64,000 bases of DNA, taken from contig JAHFQM010000005.1 in assembly GCA_023266355.1 (NCBI GenBank), forward strand, positions 186,001 through 250,000. Direction: 5' to 3'. Both the position numbers and the translations under genes were made by a program. Every line of letters starts with the position of its first letter. The first letter of the stretch is position 1. This document shows, piece after piece, positions 48,217 to 57,144 of this stretch. Under the pieces are notes generated by a model. That model was not told the DNA's origin. It ran no database searches and saw only the letters and a program-made list of their open reading frames with translations. This DNA is from Aquabacterium sp. (lineage in GTDB: Bacteria > Pseudomonadota > Gammaproteobacteria > Burkholderiales > Burkholderiaceae_C).

Positions 48217-50798
48217 GCCTGTCCATCGCTGAAAGAGAAAAGCTGTGGGATGACTTTCTCGCTGCTTGGCCAGCCGAGCGTCTCGCAAACATGACCTTGG
48301 ACGAATACACCAAGGCCCAAGGCAGGGACTGCTTCACCTACTGGCTGGAGGAGCGCACCGAAGCCTTGGGCTCCATCTGGGGAGGCTCGGCATTCAAGTT
48401 CGGCATCTACGCCCGAAAGAACCTGGCTGACAAAGCTGGCGACGCCTATACCCGATATGGCGCGGCGCACGCATGGTCATCGAAGTACGGCGCCACCGAG
48501 GCAGAGGCCTTTGAAAACGTCCGCAAGGCCGTCATGCATGTGGCCCGCGCGGCCAGCCTGGGTGACCTTCAAGCGGTTGAGGACGCAGACCTCGGGCCGG
48601 TCTTCAAGTGGAAGATCGCCTTCCTGTACCAGGACCGTGAGCGTCAACCGATTTTGGGCGTGCTGAACGCACGCGACCTGAGTGCGTCGCTGGAGAGGTT
48701 TGTCAGCAACAAGGAAACCATGCCTGCGCTGCAGGCCGAGGCGCGCCAGCGTTTCAACCACGCCAATGTGCTGGAGGCGAGCGACGCCTGCTGGGCGTCC
48801 AGAACCGTTTGGTTGAAGCGCCACACGCTGACCGAGCAAATGCTCACTGAGATCACCGCTGACACGGATCGCTTCGAGTTTCGGCACAAAACCCAGAAGA
48901 TGGTCGGAGCATGGCTGAAAGAGGGCGACCTTCCTTTCGCGTTCAGCCGCGACGACAAGACGGTTGGATTATTTGCCCCAGCGGGTGCGTGGGTGTCTGG
49001 CTGCCCGCAATTGGTCAAACGCGAATACAAGGCGCATGAGACCCGCAGCTCCAACCTCGGTTCATGCTGTCCGGAGGCAGATCATGGCCACGAGGCCGTG
49101 TATTTGAGGCTGAGCAGCATGCAAGACTTCGAGCGTTTCCTGGCTGCCTACAGCGGACAGATTGAAGGCGAGTTTGATGCCGGTGGCGCCACAGACCCAA
49201 CAGAGAAGGACATGCAAGTGAGCAAGCTGCCCCGCAACCAAATTCTGTTTGGGCCACCTGGCACGGGCAAAACGCATGCCCTGATTGAAGAAGCCCTGCA
49301 CATCCTTGATCCGCAGATCTTTGAGAGCGTGGCATCGCTGGGGCCCCAAGAGAAGAGGGCGGGACTCAAGGCGCGGTTTGATCAGCTCAAGAAAGACGAG
49401 CGGATTGCGTTCGTCACCTTCCACCAAAGCTTCAGCTATGAAGACTTTGTGGAAGGCATCCGGGCTGTCCCGCCAGAGGCCAGCACGTCAGCCCAGACGA
49501 GCATTCAATACAAGGTCGAGGATGGCGTGTTCCTGACCTTGTGTGACAACGCCAGGCGCAACCGATCCCTCGATGAGCAGGCTCAGATCCGACAAGACGC
49601 CGTGGTGTGGAAGATGTCCATCGGTGAGGCCAATGGCGAGATGGAAACCCGGCAGTACTGCTTCGAACATGATGAGGCAAGGATCGGCTGGGCGCACACA
49701 GGTGACTTGTCCGCGCCAGGCTTGAACTTGGTTGACGCGACTTACAACTTGGGTCCTAAGGTGCAGGCCTCATTACAGAACATCAGCCGCAACATGGAGC
49801 CAGGCGATGTCGTCGTTTGCCTGGCCTCGACACTGACTATATCTGCTGTGGGTGTTGTGATTGGGCCATATGAGTACACGCCCACGGTACCAGCCAATGT
49901 GCGACCTGACTATGTCCACCGCCTGCCGGTCAAGTGGCTGTGGCAGGACATTGACTTCAACATCGTAAAGTTGAATGGCAACAAGCAGTTGGCCCAGCAA
50001 ACTGTGTACGAGCTACGAAACATTCGCTGGCCCGATTTGTATGACGCCCTGACCAAGGCGGGTCTGAAGCCCAAGGGCGAAGTCGCGAAAGCGGTGCAGG
50101 CACCGCTGCCGCACGTGCTCATCATCGACGAGATCAACCGGGGGAACGTGTCTCGCATCTTCGGTGAGCTCATCACGCTCATCGAAGACTCCAAACGCGA
50201 TGGTCAACCGGAGTCCCTGTCGACCACTTTGCCTTATTCACGCCGGCCGTTCAGCGTTCCTGACAACGTCTACCTGCTGGGCACGATGAACACGGCCGAT
50301 CGTTCATTGGCGAGCATGGACGTGGCCCTGAGGCGCCGCTTCAGCTTCAAGCCCATGGGGCCCCAACCCGATCTGCTTGCAGACGTGCGGATTGAAGGAC
50401 AGATCCCTGTGCAGGAATTGCTGTCGAAGATCAACCATCGCATTGAAGCCTTGTTGGGGCCAGACTACCTTCTGGGCCATGCGTGGTTCATGCCGCTGAG
50501 AGAAGACAAGAGCCTGACACGCCTGTCCGATATTTTCCGCAGGCAGGTGTTGCCGCAGTTGCAGGAGTACTTCTTTGACGACTGGGAGCGTATCCGTTGG
50601 GTGCTCAATGACCATCGCAAGGTTGGACGGGACGAGTACTGTTTCATCCGCGCTCGCGGCGTGGATACCAGTGACCTGTTCGGGTCAGATGTGCAGGTGT
50701 CAACACGGCCCTTGTGGGAGGTCAATGCCGAAGCGTTCAAGCATGTGGGCACCTACCTGGCCACCATTGACATGAAAGCACTGGAGTCAGACGCATGA
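48213..50798 (+). CDS. McrB-like AAA GTPase with inserted EVE-like domain
   Basis: 861 residues. Residues 1-330 form an N-terminal region of a type seen in McrB-like proteins (KWKIAFLYQDRERQPILG). The AAA motor has Walker A GPPGTGKT (347-354), Walker B VLIIDEINRGNVSRIFGEL (635-653) and the McrB GTPase motif GTMNTADRSLASMD. Between Walker A and B, about residues 463-610 form an extra domain: VVWKMSIGEANGEMETRQYC, then GDVVVCLASTLTISAVGVV, patterned like an EVE/YTH modified-base reader. With McrC it should be a modification-dependent restriction system. ATG 48213 overlaps the previous stop. Confidence 0.88.
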   Translation: MSLSIAEREKLWDDFLAAWPAERLANMTLDEYTKAQGRDCFTYWLEERTEALGSIWGGSAFKFGIYARKNLADKAGDAYTRYGAAHAWSSKYGATEAEAFENVRKAVMHVARAASLGDLQAVEDADLGPVFKWKIAFLYQDRERQPILGVLNARDLSASLERFVSNKETMPALQAEARQRFNHANVLEASDACWASRTVWLKRHTLTEQMLTEITADTDRFEFRHKTQKMVGAWLKEGDLPFAFSRDDKTVGLFAPAGAWVSGCPQLVKREYKAHETRSSNLGSCCPEADHGHEAVYLRLSSMQDFERFLAAYSGQIEGEFDAGGATDPTEKDMQVSKLPRNQILFGPPGTGKTHALIEEALHILDPQIFESVASLGPQEKRAGLKARFDQLKKDERIAFVTFHQSFSYEDFVEGIRAVPPEASTSAQTSIQYKVEDGVFLTLCDNARRNRSLDEQAQIRQDAVVWKMSIGEANGEMETRQYCFEHDEARIGWAHTGDLSAPGLNLVDATYNLGPKVQASLQNISRNMEPGDVVVCLASTLTISAVGVVIGPYEYTPTVPANVRPDYVHRLPVKWLWQDIDFNIVKLNGNKQLAQQTVYELRNIRWPDLYDALTKAGLKPKGEVAKAVQAPLPHVLIIDEINRGNVSRIFGELITLIEDSKRDGQPESLSTTLPYSRRPFSVPDNVYLLGTMNTADRSLASMDVALRRRFSFKPMGPQPDLLADVRIEGQIPVQELLSKINHRIEALLGPDYLLGHAWFMPLREDKSLTRLSDIFRRQVLPQLQEYFFDDWERIRWVLNDHRKVGRDEYCFIRARGVDTSDLFGSDVQVSTRPLWEVNAEAFKHVGTYLATIDMKALESDA

Positions 50799-52084
50799 AC
50801 CTGGTGACCGTCTGCGAGTACGCCTCGCTGACGACACATCCGGTGAAGGCACCTTCGCTGGCTTTGGCTCAGGTGACCTCATCGGCATTCGACCACCTGT
50901 GTGCGTTGAGCGAGCAGCTCAGGCGTGGAGGCGCCAGCCTGGTTCAGATTGACGGCCGCACTCGTCTTCGTCTGGACAGCTATGTGGGTGTCATCCAGAC
51001 CCCATGTGGGACCACGGTTGAGATCTTGCCCAAGCACACTGAAGAAACGGGCGAACGCGACAAGCAGGTCAGCAGGGCGTTGCTGCGCAGGCTCATCCAG
51101 TCCATGTTCGACATGAAGGCCCGCGAGGTGGGTGTGGCCTCGCTGGAGACCTTCGATGCGCCACTGACGGAATGGGTGATGGCCCGATTCCTGGCGGAGC
51201 TGGACCACATCGTGCAGCGCGGGCTTCGCTTCAACTATCAACGAGTGGAAGAGGAGCAGCCCTTCTTGCGGGGGCAGCTCAACGTGATGGCGCAGCTGCG
51301 GCAGCCACCAGGCCGCGAGCACCGATTCCAGATTCGCCACGACGTGTTCACACCCGACCGTGCGGAGAACCGCTTGCTTCGATCTACGTTGAACCTGGTG
51401 TGCAAGCAGACTACATCGGCGGACAACTGGCGCTTGGCGCATGAGCTGAGCGTGCGCCTAGCCGAGTTGCCCGAGAGCCGAGACATCCAGTCTGACTTCA
51501 AGGACTGGGGAACGGACAGGCTCATGGCGCACTACCAAGCTGTCCGCCCTTGGTGCGAGATCATTCTGCTGAAGAGGATGCCGATGGCCCTGCAGGGGCA
51601 GACCAAGGGTCTGAGCTTGTTGTTCCCCATGGAGCGGTTGTTTGAACAGCATGTGGCTGCCTGTATGCGCCGAATGCTGGATGCCCGTTGCTCGATCCGT
51701 ACACCTGCTGCCAGCAATTTTCTGTGCCGCCACGAGGAGGAACTCATGTTTCGGCTGGAGCCTGACATCTTCATCGAACTGGGCGGAGCCGCGTGGCTGT
51801 TGGACGCCAAGTGGAAGTTGCTGGATGAGGCGGATCGGCAGCACAAATTTGGCTTGTCACAGGCTGACTTTTATCAGCTGTATGCCTACGGCCAAAAGTA
51901 CTTGGCTGGCCGGGGCGATATGGCATTGATCTACCCACGGAGTGCCAGGTTTGCCCGGGCGATGTCGCCATTCCACTTCTCGCCTGAGTTGCGGCTGCAT
52001 GTGTTGCCCTTTGACCTCGATGCCGACGTGCTGATCGGGGAGGCAGCGCTGGCCTTGCCCAGACGCGGGCGCCTGGCCGCCTGA
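50795..52084 (+). CDS. mcrC: McrC-like restriction endonuclease subunit
   Basis: 429 residues. The N-terminal McrB-contact part (YVGVIQTPCGTTVEILPKHT) is followed by LRGQLNVMAQLRQPPGREHR and PDRAENRLLRSTLNL, and the C-terminal PD-(D/E)xK nuclease: P323-D324 in RLEPDIFIELG and D337-A-K339 in WLLDAKWK, with QADFYQLYAYGQKYL after it. It cleaves DNA when driven by the McrB motor. Four-base overlap with mcrB (ATGA). Confidence 0.92.
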   Translation: MNLVTVCEYASLTTHPVKAPSLALAQVTSSAFDHLCALSEQLRRGGASLVQIDGRTRLRLDSYVGVIQTPCGTTVEILPKHTEETGERDKQVSRALLRRLIQSMFDMKAREVGVASLETFDAPLTEWVMARFLAELDHIVQRGLRFNYQRVEEEQPFLRGQLNVMAQLRQPPGREHRFQIRHDVFTPDRAENRLLRSTLNLVCKQTTSADNWRLAHELSVRLAELPESRDIQSDFKDWGTDRLMAHYQAVRPWCEIILLKRMPMALQGQTKGLSLLFPMERLFEQHVAACMRRMLDARCSIRTPAASNFLCRHEEELMFRLEPDIFIELGGAAWLLDAKWKLLDEADRQHKFGLSQADFYQLYAYGQKYLAGRGDMALIYPRSARFARAMSPFHFSPELRLHVLPFDLDADVLIGEAALALPRRGRLAA

Positions 52085-52171
52085 CGGCTTTGCCGAGCCG
52101 GGAACAACATGCCAAATGGGCGAATTTCTCGCGGGGCGACCAGGAAAGCCCGGGAGTACACTTCGCCCGAC

Positions 52172-52879
52172 ATGACCGCATCGCACCAACTTCTCGGAAC
52201 GGGGCTCTACCCCCTCCACAGGGCCGCTCGCCTTGTGGGAGAAGACGCGCGCACGGTTCGTCGCTGGTTGAAGGGCTATTCGTGGAAGCACCCTGATGGG
52301 CAGCGTGCGTCTGCACCCCTGTGGGCCCTTCAATACGCTGAAGATGCAGACCTGGCTGACGAGCAAGTGCTCGGCTTCAGGGACTTGCTTGAGCTGCGCA
52401 CCGTGGCTCGGTTTGTTCAGTGTGGTGTCCCCCTGCGGGTGGTGCGGGAAACGATCCAGATCGCGCGTGAAGACCTGGGTGACTACCCCCTGCATTCCCG
52501 TCGGTTCGTGACCGATGGACGCAAGATTTTCCTGGAGGCTGTGGAGCGTGCTGGTGATGACACCAAGATCCTCGACATCCGGGATCGTCAGTTTGCGTTC
52601 GAGTCAGTGATTCGGCCAAGCTTGATTGAAGGCATCGAGTACGGAGCGAACTCCCAAGCCCTGAGGTGGTACCCGGAGCCCAAGCGCAAGTTGATCGTTC
52701 TTGATCCGGCCTTGCAGTTTGGCGAGCCGATCATCGCCGAGGCGGGTGTGCCTACCGACACACTCGCCGCCGCTTTCAAGGCAGAGCAAGGCGACGCGCA
52801 ACGGGTTGCGCGTCTTTACAGGGTCACACCGCAAGCAGTCAGAGCGGCCGTGGCTTTCGAGCAAAAACTGGCTGCGTGA
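52172..52879 (+). CDS. DUF433-type antitoxin (VapB45-like)
   Basis: 235 residues. An N-terminal helix-turn-helix-like part (LYPLHRAARLVGEDARTVRRW) and, in the C-terminal third, the DUF433 pattern: KLIVLDPALQFGEPIIAEAG, VPTDTLAAAFKAEQGD, RVARLYRVTPQAVRAAVAFE. This pairs with PIN-like toxins of the VapC45/DUF5615 kind. Its stop overlaps the toxin's GTG (GTGA), the usual toxin-antitoxin coupling. Start ATG 52172 is chosen; a longer version from 52109 is possible. Confidence 0.75.
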   Translation: MTASHQLLGTGLYPLHRAARLVGEDARTVRRWLKGYSWKHPDGQRASAPLWALQYAEDADLADEQVLGFRDLLELRTVARFVQCGVPLRVVRETIQIAREDLGDYPLHSRRFVTDGRKIFLEAVERAGDDTKILDIRDRQFAFESVIRPSLIEGIEYGANSQALRWYPEPKRKLIVLDPALQFGEPIIAEAGVPTDTLAAAFKAEQGDAQRVARLYRVTPQAVRAAVAFEQKLAA

Positions 52880-53277
52880 ACTTCCTGTTTGATAACAACC
52901 TTCCTGCGGACTTGGCTCATGCCATCCGAGAGTTGTGCTCCGGTGAACTGGGTGTCGACAAGGTCTGTCATCTGACCGATCTGTTTGCGCCAAGCACACC
53001 GGATCTGGATTGGATCTCTGGCTTGGGCAAGGGTTGGTATGTCATCAGCCTCGACAAGTTCACCAAGAGTCGAGGTGCCGAACGGGAGGCCCTGCGCAGG
53101 GCGGGGCACACGGTGTACGTCCTGGACGCGCAGTGGGCAACTCACAAGTTCTGGGCCAAGTCGGCTCAATTGGTGCTGTGGTGGCCCCAGGTTCTGGAGC
53201 ATGCGCGGTTGACCGAGGGCGGCATTCACCGCATTCCTTGGCGTCACACGTCGGGCAAGAAGTTCCTCAGCCTCTGA
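52876..53277 (+). CDS. PIN-like toxin (DUF5615/VapC45-like)
   Basis: 133 residues from GTG 52876. FLFDNNLPADLAHAIRELC opens as PIN-like ribonucleases do, with Asp5; DLDWISGLGKGWYVISLDKF holds further acidic residues and the second Asp group; the C-terminus is HRIPWRHTSGKKFLSL. It is likely an RNase toxin neutralised by the upstream protein. PIN assignment is from the DxN start and the DUF433 partner. Confidence 0.7.
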   Translation: MNFLFDNNLPADLAHAIRELCSGELGVDKVCHLTDLFAPSTPDLDWISGLGKGWYVISLDKFTKSRGAEREALRRAGHTVYVLDAQWATHKFWAKSAQLVLWWPQVLEHARLTEGGIHRIPWRHTSGKKFLSL

Positions 53278-53305
53278 GGCTGGAGTGACTCTGTCCGAGA
53301 ACCAG

Positions 53306-53361
53306 CTTCGGTATTAGCGGTGCCAGCTCCGGTAGTAAGGCCATGACCTCCGGTAGTAAGG
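53306..53361. repeat. 21-bp tandem repeats after the toxin gene
   Basis: CTCCGGTAGTAAGG occurs at 53327-53340 and 53348-53361, 21 bp apart; a degenerate copy CTTCGGTATTAGCGG starts at 53306, again 21 bp before. Function unknown. Confidence 0.6.
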
Positions 53362-53394
53362 GCCATGCTGTCGCAATGAAAGCGGGCTTGCATC

Positions 53395-53448
53395 CTTGCT
53401 TGCCAAACTAAAGATTGCTTTAATCCGACGCAAGATCATTCAAGCAAG
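53395..53448. promoter_or_regulatory. Inverted repeat around the fic promoter
   Basis: CTTGCTTG (53395-53402) and CAAGCAAG (53441-53448) are perfect inverted copies around an AT-richer stretch with TAAAGATTGCTTTA (53409-53422), just before the fic ATG at 53459. It could be a binding site for the Fic protein's own C-terminal DNA-binding domain. Confidence 0.4.
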
Positions 53449-53458
53449 CTTTCACACC

Positions 53459-54604
53459 ATGCGCAGCACGGGCACTCACGCCATCTCCACGACCCTGGGC
53501 GAAGCTGTCCACGCGTTTGTGCCGCATGCGCTGCCGCCTCGTGATCCGCCCCTGTCGCCCGAGGCCTTTGTCGCGCTCAACCAGGCGGCCGAACTGGCTT
53601 TGGCCCGCCTGTCGGGGGTGTCTGGACTGGCGCCATCGGTGGACTGGTTGCTCTACAGCGCCATCCGCAAAGAGGCCTTGCTGACGTCTCAGATCGAAGG
53701 CACGCAGGCCACACTGGTGGACCTGTTCGACGAGGAAGCGGGGCTGGCGATCAGCAACACCGACGATGTCGAAGAGGTCACCAACTACCTGCGCGCCTTC
53801 CGCCTGGTGCAGGGCCATCTGCGCGACCCCAAAGGTTTGCCCATCAGCGTGCGCCTGCTGTGCGACGCACACCGCCTGCTGCTCGATGGCGTGCGCGGTG
53901 CGGGCAAGCAGCCTGGTGAATTGCGCCGATCGCAGAACTGGATCGGTGGCACGCGTCCCGGCAATGCCGCTTTTGTGCCGCCGCCACCGGAGCATGTGGC
54001 GACCTTGCTGGCCGACATGGAGAGGTTCATCCATGCCGATGGCCAGGCCTTGCCGCCGCTGGTCAAGGTGGCCTTGGTGCATGCCCAGTTCGAAACCATC
54101 CACCCTTTTCTGGATGGCAACGGCCGCATCGGGCGCTTGTTGATTGCCGCCTTGCTGGAGCACTGGGGCTTGCAGCCCGAGCCGCTGATGTACCTCAGCG
54201 GCTACCTCAAGCAGCACCAGGCCGAGTACTACCGCCGTTTGTCGGCCATCCGCACCGAAGGCGATTGGGAGGGCTGGCTGGCCTTCTTCCTGGAAGGCGT
54301 GGCCTGCGCGGCCGCCGAGGCGGAACGGGGTGTGGTGGCCCTGGCGAGTTTGATCGCGGCTGACCGGCGTCGGCTGTTGGCGGCACCCAAGGCTGGCCCG
54401 GCCAGCTACCGCTTGTTCGAGATGCTGCCCACGATGCCGCGCTTCACCATCGAGCGTGCACGCCAGGCGCTGGGCACGACCTTCCCGACAGCCACCGCGG
54501 CGGTGAAGGTGCTGGAAGACTTGGGGCTGGTGGCGGAGTTGACCGGCCAGAAGACGAACCGCAGCTACAGCTACCAACACTACATCGCGCTGCTGGCGCT
54601 TTGA
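53459..54604 (+). CDS. Fic-family AMP transferase, self-inhibited class
   Basis: 381 residues. The N-terminal domain holds the inhibitory helix motif T76-SQI-E80-G81, characteristic of Fic proteins that block their own ATP site. The catalytic motif is H215-PFLDGNGRIGR-226, complete with the His and the Asp-Gly-Asn-Gly-Arg loop. The C-terminal part (FTIERARQALGTTFPTATAA) is a winged-helix domain. It transfers AMP to an unknown target protein. No separate antitoxin gene is needed. Last gene of the island, 115 nt before the permease genes. The start at MRSTGTH is placed after the inverted repeat. Confidence 0.9.
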   Translation: MRSTGTHAISTTLGEAVHAFVPHALPPRDPPLSPEAFVALNQAAELALARLSGVSGLAPSVDWLLYSAIRKEALLTSQIEGTQATLVDLFDEEAGLAISNTDDVEEVTNYLRAFRLVQGHLRDPKGLPISVRLLCDAHRLLLDGVRGAGKQPGELRRSQNWIGGTRPGNAAFVPPPPEHVATLLADMERFIHADGQALPPLVKVALVHAQFETIHPFLDGNGRIGRLLIAALLEHWGLQPEPLMYLSGYLKQHQAEYYRRLSAIRTEGDWEGWLAFFLEGVACAAAEAERGVVALASLIAADRRRLLAAPKAGPASYRLFEMLPTMPRFTIERARQALGTTFPTATAAVKVLEDLGLVAELTGQKTNRSYSYQHYIALLAL

Positions 54605-54718
54605 CGACGCACAGGACAGGCCCATGCCCGTCCGCCATGCAATCTGGCAGCCCAGGATGAAGCGGCGCCTGGTGTATGGTGGCTGCCAATCCTCCCGGAC
54701 AGCGCCCCGCCCGCCCCC

Positions 54719-55888
54719 ATGTTCCTCCTGCGCCTGCTGCTGAAAAACGCCTTCCGCCATCGGCTGCGCACGCTGCTGACCATGGTCGGTCTGGTCGTGG
54801 CCATCTCGGCCTTCGGCCTGCTGCGCACCATCGTCGATGCCTGGTACGCCGGGGTGGACGCCACTTCCAGCACGCGCCTGATCACGCGCAGCTCGATCTC
54901 GCTGACCTTCCCGCTGCCGCTCAATTACGCCGAGCGCATCAAGGCGGTGGAGGGCGTCAGCGGCATCTCCTGGGCCAACTGGTTCGGTGGCATCTACGTG
55001 ACCGAGCGCAATTTCTTCGCGCAGTTCGCGGTCGATGCGCCCAGCTACCTCGCGCTCTACCCGGAGTTCCAGCTCGACGAGGCCGACAAGCAGGCTTTCT
55101 TCCGCGACCGCCAGGGCTGTGTCGTGGGCCGCAAGCTGGCCGCGAAGTTCGGCTGGAAGGTGGGCGACAGCATCGCGCTGCGCGGCACCATCTACCCGGG
55201 CACCTGGCGCTTCACCGTGCGCGGCATCTACCAGGGCAAGGACGCCAAGACCGACGAGCAGCAGATGTTCATCCACTGGCAGCGCCTGGCCGATGGCATC
55301 CGCGCGCGGGTGGCCGGGGGCAAAGCCGCCAAAGCCGATTACGTCGGGGTGTACGTGGTGCGCATCCACAACCCGGACGATGCGCCCTTGGTGTCACAGC
55401 GCATCGACGCGCTGTTCAAGAACTCCCTGGCCGAAACGCTGACCGAAACCGAAAAAGCCTTCCAGCTCGGCTTCGTCTCCATGAGCGAAACCATCTTGCT
55501 GGCCGTGCAGGCCGTGAGCTTCATCATCGTCCTGATCATCATGGCGGTGATGGCCAACACCATGACGATGACGGCGCGCGAACGCCTGGCCGAGTACGCC
55601 ACGCTCAAGGCCCTGGGCTTCCCGCCGGGCTTCGTGGTCAAGCTGCTGTTCGGCGAGAGCCTGTTGATCGCGCTCATCGGCGGTGGCATCGGCATCGCCG
55701 TGACCTTCCCCATGGCGCAGGCCTTCGTGAAGGCGGCGGGCACGCTCTTCCCCATCTTCCAGGTGTCGATGCTGACGGTGGCCCTGCAGGCGCTGGCCGC
55801 GCTGGTGGTGGGCACCGTGTCGGCGGCCTGGCCGGCGTGGAAGATGTCGCGCATCGACATCGTGCAGGGGCTGCGCCATGTGGCTTGA
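54719..55888 (+). CDS. ABC transporter permease, MacB/FtsX type (first)
   Basis: 389 residues. One membrane helix near the N-terminus (RTLLTMVGLVVAISAFGLL), a large periplasmic MacB_PCD-like domain (about 40-255), then three C-terminal helices around VSFIIVLIIMAVMANTMTMT with the FtsX signature ERLAEYATLKALGFPPGFV. It is half of an exporter that moves substrates from the periplasm, driven by a separate ATPase. None is encoded in this window next to it. Confidence 0.9.
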   Translation: MFLLRLLLKNAFRHRLRTLLTMVGLVVAISAFGLLRTIVDAWYAGVDATSSTRLITRSSISLTFPLPLNYAERIKAVEGVSGISWANWFGGIYVTERNFFAQFAVDAPSYLALYPEFQLDEADKQAFFRDRQGCVVGRKLAAKFGWKVGDSIALRGTIYPGTWRFTVRGIYQGKDAKTDEQQMFIHWQRLADGIRARVAGGKAAKADYVGVYVVRIHNPDDAPLVSQRIDALFKNSLAETLTETEKAFQLGFVSMSETILLAVQAVSFIIVLIIMAVMANTMTMTARERLAEYATLKALGFPPGFVVKLLFGESLLIALIGGGIGIAVTFPMAQAFVKAAGTLFPIFQVSMLTVALQALAALVVGTVSAAWPAWKMSRIDIVQGLRHVA

Positions 55889-55921
55889 GCTGCGCGTGGA
55901 CGGCATGAGGAGGTGCACTGC

Positions 55922-57097
55922 ATGAGCCTGCGCACCGTGCCCCTGAGCTACATCGCGCGCAACCTCTGGGTGCGGCGCGTGACCACCGTGCTGACCGCCG
56001 GCGGCATGGCCCTGGTGGTCTATGTGTTCGCCACCGTGCTGATGATGAGCGAGGGCATCCGCGCCACGCTGGTCGCCACGGGCCAGCCCGACAACGTGAT
56101 GGTGCTGCGCAAGGGCGCGGGCGCGGAGATCAACTCCGGCATCGTGCGCGAGCAGGCCGCGGTGGTGGACAGCCTCGCGCAGATCGCCACCGACGGGCAG
56201 GGCCGCAAGCTGGTCAGCCACGAGCCGGTGGTGCTCAACACCCTGCCCAAGCGCGACAGCGGCAAGCCCAGCAACGTCACGGTGCGTGGCACCTCCGACA
56301 TCGGCCTGGCGCTGCGCCCGCAGGTGCGCATCGTGCAGGGCCGCATGTTCCGCCCGGGCACCTCCGAGATCGTCACGGGCCGGGCCGTGGCCAAGGGCTT
56401 TGCCGGTGCCGGCCTGGGCGAGACCATGCGCTTCGCCGGCCGCGACTGGCTGGTGGTGGGCGTGTTCGACGCCTCGCGCAGCGCCTTCGATTCGGAAGTG
56501 TGGGGCGACAGCGAGCAGATGATCCAGGCCTTCCGCCGCAGCGCGTTTTCCAGCGTGGTCTTCCGCCTTGCCGATGTGGACAGCTTCGACGCCGTCAAGG
56601 CGCAGCTGGAGGGCGACCCGCGCCTGACGCTGGAGGCCAAGCGCGAGGTGGCCTTCTACGCCGAGCAGTCCGAGGCCCTGGCCACCTTCATCCGCCTGCT
56701 CGGGCTGGCGCTGTCCATCATCTTCTCCATCGGGGCGGTGGTGGGCGCGATGATCACGATGTTCGCCTCGGTGGCCTCGCGCGTGGGCGAGATCGGCACC
56801 CTGCGCGCCCTGGGTTTCCGCCGCAGCGCGGTGCTGTCGGCCTTCCTGGGCGAGGCCTTGCTGCTCGCTCTGGTGGGCGGCATCATGGGGCTGGGCGGGG
56901 CCTCGCTGATGCAGGCCGTGAACATCTCCACCGTGAACTTCCAGACGTTTTCCGAGCTGGCTTTCCAGTTCCGCCTCACCCCGGCCATCGCGGCACAGTC
57001 GCTGGGCTTTGCCCTCGCCATGGGCCTGGTGGGCGGCTTCATCCCGGCCTGGCGCGCGGCGCGGCTGAAGATCGTGGACTGCCTGCGCGCCGCTTGA
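55922..57097 (+). CDS. ABC transporter permease, MacB/FtsX type (second)
   Basis: 391 residues, paralogous to the first: N-terminal helix (TVLTAGGMALVVYVFATVLM), periplasmic domain, three C-terminal helices and RVGEIGTLRALGFRRSAVL. ATG 55922 follows GGAGGTG, 33 nt after the first permease. The two would form a heterodimer. With the adaptor at 45796 they make up most of an export system whose ATPase gene is missing. Confidence 0.9.
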   Translation: MSLRTVPLSYIARNLWVRRVTTVLTAGGMALVVYVFATVLMMSEGIRATLVATGQPDNVMVLRKGAGAEINSGIVREQAAVVDSLAQIATDGQGRKLVSHEPVVLNTLPKRDSGKPSNVTVRGTSDIGLALRPQVRIVQGRMFRPGTSEIVTGRAVAKGFAGAGLGETMRFAGRDWLVVGVFDASRSAFDSEVWGDSEQMIQAFRRSAFSSVVFRLADVDSFDAVKAQLEGDPRLTLEAKREVAFYAEQSEALATFIRLLGLALSIIFSIGAVVGAMITMFASVASRVGEIGTLRALGFRRSAVLSAFLGEALLLALVGGIMGLGGASLMQAVNISTVNFQTFSELAFQFRLTPAIAAQSLGFALAMGLVGGFIPAWRAARLKIVDCLRAA

Positions 57098-57144
57098 GCG
57101 CCGTTTGAGCCCCCTCCGGTTTCACCCCCACAAGGATTCCCGTC

